A DNA stretch of 64,000 nt. Source: Solen grandis (lineage: Eukaryota; Mollusca; Bivalvia; Adapedonta; Solenidae). Every line of letters begins with the position of its first letter. Within the stretch, counting starts at the first letter, position 1. Of the stretch, positions 1 through 12,000 are shown piece by piece. A program made the translations under genes and the position numbers. The stretch spans positions 5,151,876-5,215,875 of the forward strand of contig CM037792.1 of NCBI GenBank assembly GCA_021229015.1, in the 5' to 3' direction. The notes beneath the pieces were generated by a model. That model did not search any database and was not told the DNA's origin. It was given only the letters and a program-made list of their open reading frames with translations.

Positions 1-53
1 AATAAACAAAATTCAAGGACTTGATTCAAAACTATTGTAACTTCCTCTTTATA

Positions 54-1002
54 TAGACTCACCGGACCTATGCTCGCCCAGGCGCATGCTCGCCCAGATA
101 GAGGGCATTGTGATATTCATTAATAAACATACACTTGATCAGAATCTTGCGTTGTTGTTTCTTGATCCTACATGTGTCCTTGTTCCTTATCTCGTTTCTG
201 AAGAGTTTTTCGGAAGTTGTTACGGTTAAAAAGCAGACGAAAACGAAAACGGAAGAGAAAGTGAAACTGAAAGATGCTTAGATAAATCAACGTAGCACGT
301 ATAAATTCCCATAAACTCTTTATAAAAACAACTCATAATAATAATTAAACATTGTCCTTACTGTTTTTAAAGTTAAAGTACCACCAAATGTGTTTAAAAC
401 GGACGGTGACCGATTTTGACACTGGCTGTCAAATTTTTTTACATATGCATTTTCCGGGGCTGGTACAACTGACGGCATTTTCCTTGAATATCTGTTCATT
501 TTCGAGGGTTTAAATGTTGTACTTTTTATGCACATTATATTTAGTCATAAAATTGTGCCCACTTTGATACAAAGTTACACCCTACCCATAACAGTAAACG
601 TTTCACCAAAAAATGCAAAGTATTCAACAGTAAGTATATTTAAATACGTTTAATTCTGTAATAGGTAGTTTTTAAAATATATATATATATAATTGCTTAA
701 TATAGATGAATCAGTCTGAAAGTATTACATATATTTCCATGCAATACCCGTTTTATTTTCGTAACATGCCGGTGGGCGAGCATGGGTCTTCTCACTTTAA
801 CAATGCAGTAATATGAATTGGTAGTGTTTAACCTTCTATACAGTACCCGGATGTAATTGTTTACGTTCGAAATGGGTCGTTTTATGTACAGAATATGATC
901 AGTTATAAAATAAATCTGAATTTTCATTTCTAAATCAAATTATAAAAAAAAACATTTTCAAATAATTGTCTTTACTGGGCGAGCATAGGTCCGGTGAGTC
1001 TA
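54..1002. mobile_element. TIR DNA element, 949 bp, non-autonomous
   Basis: The ends are inverted copies of a roughly 27-bp sequence starting TAGACTCACCGGACC and running into ATGCTCGCCCA (54-80 and 976-1002). Each end is flanked by TA (52-53, 1003-1004), as expected of a Tc1/mariner-like target. The GCTCGCCCA end motif recurs internally near 88-97 and again near 772-784. No transposase reading frame is present. It lies in the CED-6 intron downstream of exon 5. Confidence 0.75.
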
Positions 1003-1262
1003 TATGTGTAGTTATCTTAGTTTTGCGTTAAGCCCTAATAATGGTTAAAATGACAAATACTTTGAATATCATGTGCACTAAAAAACCTTCCTCCTCAAAA
1101 TAATTTATAGTTAATCCACGGAGGTTGGGACATATTTCACATTCAAGTCTATTATTACTTTGGGACTATTTTCATACAATCTAATTTTTTTGACTTCATG
1201 AATGTTTTACATATTCAAGTATGCAAAATCATTATTATGTTCATATCCTAAATCCAACTTAC

Positions 1263-1400
1263 ATTTCTGTCGCTGGCAAACACATAGCAATAGTGTATAT
1301 TAGTGTCAGCAGCCTTGGCAATAAATGTAAACATGCGTTTGTCGGACTTGTCGTCGGCACAATATGATATTCGGTGGAGGGGATACTGGTGGCGCACAAT
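1263..1400 (-). CDS. GULP1: CED-6/GULP1 coding exon 5 (HRISYCADD to YVFAS)
   Basis: The exon is 46 codons, phase 0 at both ends. It carries RHQYPLHRISYCADDKSDKR, then MFTFIAK and YCYVFAS, matching the central and C-terminal PTB strands of GULP1, which line the NPxY peptide groove. The acceptor is gattgcag and the donor GTAAGT. The next expected block, the C-terminal PTB helix with GQAFDLAY-type residues, is not found between 1 and 1262, so the following exon lies outside the window. Confidence 0.93.
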
Positions 1401-4400
1401 CTGCAATCACATGGAAATAACGTCAGGAAATGTGGTCATACATCTGTGTATCCAGACTCACATGAACAGGTACTCCTGCACCTACATTCTTAAAAACTAG
1501 TGCTATCATGGAAAGTGGTGCATACCCCTGCTAAAACCATGGTAACAAGAGGATAACATGGATATGGACTCAATTATGTCACAAGATGGGGATATTCAGT
1601 TTGACCCATTAAAGCAAACCCCATTATTAACCCATTCCCTCATATAGACTCATTTTGACGCACTCAATAGGTACCACATAAAGCCTGATCTGCAGAAAAC
1701 CACAGTTAAACCTTACCAAATTTAATTACAAAATCCTCATTTCCAGACCACTGAGGAGCAGCGAACAGCATAAAACCTGATCAGCCTGCGAGTTACTTGC
1801 AGGCTGATCTGGTTTTATGTTGTTCGCATAGGTCTTTTCATGGTTTCCTCTATGAGGGAAAGGGTTAAAACATCGGTTAAAACATCCAAACCAACTAAAC
1901 ATGGTCCAACTTTGGACTCATAATTATATATTCTTTATGTAATTAGTACATATTGTCTGAGTACTTTAAGTGCATTTTCTTGTAATGCAGTGCCAGAATT
2001 AGATTCCAAATATAGTGTTACCATGGCACTCATACGTATCTAGACTTAGGAGTCCTAATATAGTATCATACTGGAGTTAAATTGATGAATTGATCCAATT
2101 TTTTGTAGCAATAAAAAAGAATGAATGGATATTCTTTTTTCAGGACGTCCATATCCTCAATAATACTCACATAGAGTCTATAAAATGTATTCCTGAATCC
2201 AACAAGCTCAATCTGAACAAGAAATATCTTTTAAATTAATAAAGGTATGCAGCATTGATGGGGATTAAAGCAGCCCAATGCAACCATTCACGATTGTACA
2301 TGAAATGGGTGGTTTCTCCATTAAAGGCAATAGCACTGAACCTATATTTAGAATTATAAAACCTATATTTAGAATTATAAAACCTATATTTAGAATTCAT
2401 ATGTTTGTGTGCTGTCACATGATTGATCACATTCACTCTTCACACATGCATTCAAATCACTTGCTGAACTTATGAATTCACTACCCAGAAATGGGGAAGA
2501 CACCATGTTGTGGAAAATGTCACTTAGTACTGTAAGCACCTGCTTTGGGGATACCGTATTCTATTTCTAACCTATTTCTCCTGAAGTGGTGTTTAAAAAA
2601 AAGGGGTTTCCCATGCAATGTGGCCTACACTTACTATGTCTATTTCTCAGAAAAGAAAGACCTCACCTATTTTAACGAAGGATAGTAGAAAAAAACTCTT
2701 CTTTTTTTTAATCGATCATCTGTGAATGAGCTGCTTTAAAGTAATGTATAGTGTAGATACAATATACAAATCATTATCTTAAAGCGCTTCATACTGGGTA
2801 TCAAAGCATAGATAAAGTATCCACTCCACTGCAACCAGCAGAGTGAACACTATTACAATAAAATGAACTGTCTTTCAGTGAAATTGACTGTAATATACTC
2901 TTCTATTGTGCAGAATAACAATTGACTAGAAAACAGGTCTAAATATGCAGCTAAGAGAAGTGTTTTGATAAAACAACTATATATTTATCAAATAAACTGT
3001 AATTCAATCAGGATATACTTTATTAAAATTTTGTGAATTGGAAGCATGTATTTCAGTTAGTTAATTGTCATCTTAATAAATTATGTGTAACTTTGTAACT
3101 TTTTCTCCTAAGTATAGGCATTTTCTACCAATGAAAATCATTCAAATATTCATTTTGTCTTATCTTGCATTATACTGATCTGTAAATAGGTCAAAAGTGA
3201 GGTTTGATAGCTAGGATGAAAAAAGAATATATAAAGCAAGACATGAGAAATCTGAAGGTTTTGTTTAGGGATGGGTCTTAACCACAGCTTGCATGGTAAG
3301 TTCTAACTTCAGTCAATGAAGAAGGAATCTGTGCATCAATGAACCAATCAGAAACCTTCTCTACAAATAACTTTAGAGGTGGCATGATGAAGACAACTGT
3401 CAACAATTTGAACCAATCAGAAACCTTCTCTACAAATAACTTTTGAGGTGGCATGATGAAGACAACTGTCAACAATTTGAACCAATCAGAAACCTTCTCT
3501 ACAAATAACTTTGAGGTGTCTCTCAAATAACTTTTGAGGTGGCATGATGAAGACAACTGTCAACAATTTGAACCAATCAGAAACCTTCTCTATAAAATAA
3601 CTTTTGAGGTGGCATGATCAAGACAACTGTCAACAATTTGCATGTGTTTTGTTTCCAAGAAAAGTTACACAAACCAGACAAACACGTCTACCTATCAGGT
3701 GTCTATCTGAGCAGGTCAACTGTATGAGTGATACTTTAACCCTTTCCCTCATATAGACTCATTTTGATACACTCAATAGGTACCACATTAAACCTGATCT
3801 GCAGAAAACCACAGTTCCAAATTTAATTATAAAGTCCTCATTTCCAGACCACTGAGGAGCAGCGAACAGCATAAAACCTGATCAGCCTGCGAGTTACTCG
3901 CAGGCTGATCTGGTTTTATGCTGTTCGCATAGGTCTTTTCATGGTGTCCTCTATGAGGGAAAGGGTTAACCCAATGCCCTCATGGCCAGTCCTGTCTCAG
4001 TCAGATGCAGCATATTGATTATGTTATACATGAACTCTTCAGGGATACTTCAATGAGGAATAAACTTAACACCGTCTGATTAGGTAATTGGATTCATGTC
4101 TGTAAACTATGTACAGCAACAGATGAAGAGTACCATGTGCCTGGTGATGTACAGCTGGTATATGACATCACCTTCCCTGAACTATGAGTCAAGATGTATG
4201 TTGGCTTGTGTTTAACAGCCCACCGACAATATCTCATTCAGTTAGTGACCTCTGTCTACACGAGACTGATATACCGCCACCTAACATGTTGTAGACAAGT
4301 GGCATGATTCCACACCTAGTCACATGATCCTGACACTGGGCCAACAAATTCTGAAAGTACTCTTTAATGCTGAGTGCCATGCAAAAGGAAGATATACCTG

Positions 4401-6033
4401 TCTTTTTTTTTTTTAGGTAGCTGTGGATAAAACCCCAAATCTCACTGTTGCATATTATAGATGAGGAGATAAGATTCATCATTGAATGAAACTATCCATA
4501 ATCAAATATAGGCATTTTTTATAGAAAAAAAAAAGTATTTGTACAATATAAAAAATGGAAGAATAGAATGCAATGGGACAAAGTGTGTGAACAGCCCAAA
4601 CCTTATTTTGTGGGGCAGGGATATAATAGTTGATTGAGGGAATCATGTGGGTTTATGTTTACAAAGCATATTTCCGCTAAAACCACAATATAAAGACCCT
4701 GTTAATTAATGAGTATACAGCATAGATAAACGCAATCATTCACACTCGTTATGAGCTACTATGCATATTACTGTAAGGCAGTTTAAACTAATATTCAGCA
4801 TGATTATGAAGATGGTGAGAAAACTGCAACCTAAGTTTAAATATGATCTGAGTAAACATCTTTCACTGAAGTACACTCTAATATTTGCTAATTTCTTGAT
4901 AGATCATATTTCCTTTCACACAATCATGGTCACAGAATTTTCTACAACCATTTGTGAAAGAAAATACAATCGTACAAGAAAATCAATAAATGTCTATCTA
5001 TTTCATGCTTTTAATCATGTTTTCCACATTTTAGGTAAATTATTTCCGCTCTTAGAAGATAACTTTATCTCATTATCGTTAAAAATTTAATTTTCAGTCT
5101 TTTCACTAAAGTATGGAATAAAATCATATATATTCTGTTAACCCTTTACCATGCAGGATATATCATCAAGGAAATAATCTAGGTGACTACCGGTAGTATG
5201 AAACCAGTTCACCATGAAATTAACTTGAATAATAAACCCTTTACTTCATGAATATTCATGAATAAATTAAAATTTTATGATTTGATGAATATCAATTTAC
5301 TGATTTTTAATTGGTATATAAAACAAAATCATGCAGACTGTGTAGAATCTGAGATGCAAAATTGTTAGGTCAAACAAAGGTGACCCTGATCAGACAGCTC
5401 TAGGAAGGATATCTGATCTGAGTCTGCTGTTTACCAAGGCATCAAAATTCATCTGTATGAGGTAAATCATGAACAGTTTCAAACAAACCTTTGTCTTGGC
5501 ATCCTGTATGGTGACCCCATTAATGGAGATGGCCAGCTCAACCTTTGGTGTTTTCTGACCTTCCGTCTTCTTCAGCGATTTGTTGAACTGGAAAAACAAC
5601 ATGATTGGTACTAACCATAATGCTTTATCGGATGATAGTTATATTTCATACGGTATTGCTCTTCATTATGATTCAGAAAAAGGTCTTTTTTAATGCAGTG
5701 TAGATCCGTTATAATGCACTCCATTATAATGCAACCCAATATAACACATGGCCCAACACAGAACCCAAATTTCATGTTTTTTGTGATTTGTTCATGAAAA
5801 ATGTTGAGACACTATTATCTGTTTCAAACATTGGCAGTGTTCAGATAACACTGGGTCATTGGTTTGGGTAGAATTACAGAGTGAGACCTATCACTAGATG
5901 TGGGTGTTCCTCGGAACACTTGTGTCGCCTGCATTTAAGCATGTTTGATGAAAGAATTGACTAGAAAATCGATCTTTTGACAAATTATTGATAAAGCATA
6001 ATCTATTTTGTGAGGTACAAAATAACACCAAAT

Positions 6034-6093
<60 letters not shown>

Positions 6094-9000
6094 GGGGGGG
6101 GGGGGGGGGGGGAAAAAAAAGCATTTTAACAGTCTTCATCAGAGGAGTGTCAGAATGACTATGAATTCAAAACATTAACTGTAAGAAAAATTATGACGTC
6201 ATTAAGCACTTATGACGTTAATTATATATATGTTGCAAGTTTGTAGTCATCATTATCATTATTGAGTTATCATTCTTGTGTACTGCACTCAGACCAATGA
6301 GATCTATCTACTATAAATGTTTAAGGCAACACTTCAAATACTTTACAAGTTATGCACCACAAACCAAAAAAATAAACAAAGGGAAATAACTCCAAAAATA
6401 CAACAGTTATCATTCTTGCACAATGCACTCCATGAGATCTTTCCACCTGTGAGGTTTCAAAGTAATACCTCAAATACTTTTCGTGTTATGCTCCAGACAA
6501 AAATGAAGTCTGAGTATCAACAAAGGGCAATAACTCAGAAAATACGATAGTCAGAGTTATCATTCTTGTGCACTGCACTCCACCTCAATGTGATCTATCC
6601 ATGTTTTAAGTTTCAAGGTGATACCTCAAATACTTTTTGAGTTATGGTCCGGACAAAAATAAAATCTCAGAATCAACAAAGGGTAATAACTCAGAAAATA
6701 CGAAAGTCAGAGTTATCATTCTTGTGCACTGCACTCCACCTCAATGTGATCTATCCATGTTTTAAGTTTCAAGGTGATACCTCAAATACTTTTCGAGTTA
6801 TGCTCCGGACAAGAAAGTGTGACGCCGACGACGCCGACGACGACGGACAAAGTGATCCCTATGTGTCTGCCATGCTATGCAGGCGACACAACAAGCTTTA
6901 TTGACACATTGTGCGAAAGAAAAAACACAGGAAAACTCATTTATCATGAAGTCAATGAAGAAATTTCCAACGGGCCTATCCAATGTTTTAAAATATACTG
7001 TAATGTATATTCAAATTAGATAATATCAGATTAGCCAATAGCTACACTGGAAATACCACATGATCAATGGCTGACTTAGATAACACTAAAGAGCATAATT
7101 ATGTGCTTGTAGGTGATACTGTTTGTGACCAGTTGTCCTCTTCATGAAAGGCAAATATTCCCCTCACAATGAGTTAATGTGGACATTGAATTCTCACAGC
7201 AAATCATTTTAAGGTCAACTGTTAAACAGAAAATACTGACGCCCAGCCACTGACCTGAGGTGTTGCTACAGATGCTGACATTACTGACTGAGATTTACAT
7301 TAAATGTAGACGTAATAAAACAATCACATGCAGTCAGGTGGCTGTGAGGCAATCCATCCTCTTTACTTTCACTAACACATGTTATTTATCCCTCATACCA
7401 TTAATGTCACACATTGTCTGAGGTCTATCTCATGCGTTACACAATTTAACTCTGGTATTTAAGAAACATTTCCAAAGTCTGAAACTTCATAAATTTTCTC
7501 TGCATTGTGTGTACTTGTGAATATAGTCAATACTAGTATGTATCCCTTGTACAGAATAGTTTTTAAAAATTTATAAAGCAAGAATTAGATCATAACTTTT
7601 GATTCTATTAAAATTCCTTACTGATCAAATACTTAACCATTTGTTTATTTCTTGAATATCCATGTGCAAATTTATGACTTGAATATTAATTTACTTCATT
7701 TTAAACGTTACATGAAACATTGATTTTTTTTTTTTACCCTGCAGACTCTAAAATCTGTACATGTTCTACAATATTTTATGAGTAAACAGAGGAATCCTGG
7801 GTCCGCTCTATTTGCCTTAGCATCAAAACACATCCATATAAGGTAAAGGATCAAATACTATTATCAAAACTTACCTTTCTTTTGCGAATAGCATCTTTCA
7901 CAACATCGGTACCTTTAGGTGCATCTACTTCACACTCACCTAGAAACTGAAACAGGACAACCGTTGCCATAGTAATAAGATATAACATTGCTTTTGTCTT
8001 TATCAAAGACACTTGTGATGAAGCCAGAATCGATGTAAAGACATTCTAAAGGTATTGGCTAGTTACACCACACTCAGGGGTTAATTTACATCAACTTTTT
8101 ACTTTTCTTTTTTTAATATTTCTATGATGTAAAAGCTGAGAACCAAATATATGTACCGGTAACTAGTACTTCAATTTTATTTTTCTATCTAATTTTTTAT
8201 TTCCAGTCACTCTGAGGAGGACTTTTCCTCCATTATCTAATAAAAACTTTAAAAATAAAAAAAGAGAATTTTTACAAACACATAAATCATACATTAAATC
8301 AAAACAGTAACATGTAATGAAAGTGAGATAAGTTGAAACATGTATGTTTCTTCTATCACTTCAATGATTCATGCTCATAAATATTTTTAAAAAATGGCAT
8401 ACTCTGCGATATAAACTATATTCTGCTGTAGGATGATATCACTGATATTGATTAATACCCTCGCATAGCACTTTAACATATAATATGAAGCCTCATGGAT
8501 TGGACAAGTTATTTTTTGGCAAATTCTAAGTTGAAAGGGTCGCCACCATTACTGTGTCAAATGATTGCAGATTTTGCCCAATGTCAAGCTTTGTCTTCAT
8601 TTTATTGAGATAAAAATATGTGTACCAAATATTATCTAAATCTGTCTTTTAAAACCAATCATAAAGGCTGTTTAAACAGCTATCGGATGTAGTCCTTTTT
8701 TAAAATTGTTTTCATGACCTTCAAGCCTCCGCGCCGAAGAGTGTTGCAGTTATAAGTCGCGTTTTCATTGGTCGATAATATAATCAATAACTACTATATC
8801 ACGACGGTTTGCTTGCATATTTCCCCACAGCATGATTTCATGTAGTGAAATGGAATAAGTCAGGCGGGGGTATTCGACGATGATATTACCCCACCCCCTC
8901 AATTTGTTTTTGTGGGGGTATTAGCAGTATAATCTATCACAGGATATTGCTAAAACCAGTCTGCATTCATCATATTTTTATTGAAATAGTTCTACATCAG

Positions 9001-12000
9001 TCTGTGTTAATTTTGTTTGTTTGTTTATGGTTGTTTTGTACATACAGTAGAGTCCCCATTTTTTCAGATGGTGCATACATGTCCCACTTGGAAGTAAGAG
9101 AAATAGTAAACAAAAACTTGTATCAATAATGCACTGACAAAAATTCTCAATAGGGCTCAATTAGATTTTTAAAATTTTCTATCAATTTATCATTACAATA
9201 TTTTCATATTCCCTTCTGAATTTGAGGTTATTTATGATTTTCTACTAATAATTAGACAGATATTGTCAGAGACCCAGCCATGTAACATACATGCCAAAAT
9301 ATGCTAAATCTATGCTAAGTAATTATGAACAAGTAGATTGCTTCCTCAAGCTATTTCCTCATGACATTGGAGCTCTTTAATTTGAAAACCATTATAAATG
9401 AATGAATGTCAACCTGCTGCAGCTCAATTAGATATGAACCAGCAGGAAAAATACACACCAATTTGCATATACTGCTCGTTTGTAACAATTATCTGTAGCT
9501 ATCAAGGAAGTTGAGTTTTACCACAGTGCCTTGTCAAACTCATAACAGTATAACTGTATACAAATATGAACCAAATCTAGGCTAGATTAGACTATTTGAG
9601 TTAACCGTAGCTTCGACAGTATTTCAGTCATATAGCAAAGTCCAGCTAATTCCAGGTGGAGGAAGACCCCGAATGCACGGAGGCATCCGGGTAGAACCAC
9701 CGACCTACCACAAGCCAGCTGGAAGGCTTCCTCACATGAAAATCCGAATGACCCTGCTGGGATTCAAACTCACGTTGTGATGGGGCCAAATCTAGTGAGA
9801 CATTAAAGTTAAAGATAAGTGAAAAATAGCCAGGGTGCGATGGGTTGTAATAAAAAACAAAAAACAAAAGTGATGCCAATACACCATCAAGTATACACAT
9901 ACCAAAGTTACAACAACCTTGTTTAATGGGGAAATCGCAAATTAATCATAAAATGCTAGATCACTTACTTCATTGATATTTCATGATGTAACAAAGACAG
10001 ATGTCAGCAAATAGATGATCATAAGACAGTGTTTATTTATTTTTTTTTCATTTTATTTTCAGTGTCTACTATAACACATGTGAAATCTATGAAAAATTGG
10101 AAATCCTGACAGACAGACTTTTCAGTCCTGTGTTTTCTTGTTTCATGCTTGTCTTACCCCCAGTTAGACCAGCAGTGCTACCTTCAACCCTAGTCCTTGT
10201 CCTATAAACCAGTGAGCCATCCTATACTTCATGATAGTCCATAAATCACTTTGATACCTTATTATGACACTGATCATATTCCAATGTTATTAACCTCTTC
10301 ACACTTAATGTGAAATTCACATTATTTTAGGGCGGCACTGTTTTATTTCGGCACTGTTTTGTCTCGGCACCTCTGAGTATTGATACCGGTAATTACATCC
10401 ATCTATATGCCAATTACATCATTTTCCTTTGAAGTGATATCTTATATTTCTTATGCCAATGATGGAGATATGATGACAGAATGGATAGTAAGAAGAGCAA
10501 ACACCAAAAAATGTCTCATTCAGATAAAGATTCCACTCATGCCAATCAAATATTTACACACTGTTAACATCTCAGTTCCTTCAGTTAACCCTTTCCCTCA
10601 TAGAGGATACCATGAAAAGACCTATGCGAACAGCATAAAACCAGATCAGCCTGCTAGTAACTCGCAGGCTGATCAGGTTTTATGCTGTTCGCTGCTCTTC
10701 AGTGGTCTGGGAATGAGGACTTTATAATCAAATTTGGTAAGGTTTAACTGTGGTTTTCTGCAGATCAGGCTACAGTGGTACCTATTGAGTGCGTCAAAAT
10801 GAGTCTATATGCGGGAAAGGGTTAATTGATCATTAATGATACCTGAGGGATATCTATTACGTTTTAATTGTTGTACAACTGTTAACAAACAATAATGCGT
10901 AAACCAGGTAGTACTCATGCTTTAACGAAAACTGTTCAAAACTTGTGTCTGTGGTGTTATATAACGTAGAGTGACTTCCCTTTAATGGTTGGCACATTGA
11001 GGGCTGACCATTTAACTATTCTACATGTACATGTACACAGAAATAGTAGGAGAGGAACAGTTTCGCAGATAGCCCTCAACATGCACATTAACAGTTAACA
11101 AAATATTGCTATTAATAATGCACTGATGAAAAATTCTTAGTAAAATCTGAATTGATTTATGATAATTTATCATTTTCGTCTATGCCTTTTTCTTTTAGAT
11201 TTGGTGGTGTTAATATTTTAAAAGGGATATACATATTTTAGATTTTAAAGATCTTGAAATTCTGCTCAATGATCTTTAAGGCTGCAACAAGACTTTATTA
11301 TAGCGATGACCAGGACTATGTGATGCTGAATTTTTCTGATATTTTGCAATTTATCTCATATCAATTCTGATAACATAAACAATGTGCTCTTAACTAGCAT
11401 ATTTTGCATTTCAGTGAAGATTCATTCCACTACTGTTTCAAATTTTTGGCAAATCATTTCGTCAAAAACTGCTTACATGCAAAAGACCTACCTTAACTGT
11501 ATAGAGGACATGACCTCGGATGATTGAGTCTGGTGGGTGGACCCACTGTTTGTTGTTACCTGTAACACACCATATAGGAAGTCATCTGTATTATACACTA
11601 CAAATGCGGATCCAGAAGAGGGGACCGGAGATCTGACCCCCATCTGCAACACACAGCTAAGATTCGGTAAAACAGGATTCTCACTATTCAATTCTTAATC
11701 CAGGACACATTCTTAATTTGGGGGTTGGGGGATTCTGCATTGTTGGTAGGTTTAAATACAACTGAACATTACTATATACAGTAAAATTCTGATTATCCTG
11801 GCATCATGTCCAATTCCAGGAGCAGACTACATTATTCAACATATTAAAGATATAGACAAAGAAAATGATTATCTTAGGAAGAAAATTAATACTCCCAGCA
11901 TTAGGTATCCTTATACAGTCTATTCACGATGGAACGAAATGCGATGGAGCAAAATGACGGTGTAATGCGAAGTAATTGCCAGGTCCCGGCAATATTTGTT

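Noticed and set aside
3278..3556. 92-codon ORF with repeated peptide
   Set aside because: It is produced by the 69-bp tandem repeat in a CED-6 intron, whose period is divisible by three.
10380..10727. 115-codon plus-strand ORF
   Set aside because: Its second half is family A MITE sequence, and similar peptides arise from other MITE copies.
11560..11643. Longer version of CED-6 exon 2 starting after TGTGTTGCAG
   Set aside because: A TAA in the frame required by the PTB codons lies between that acceptor and the PTB sequence, so the shorter exon starting at 11559 is used.
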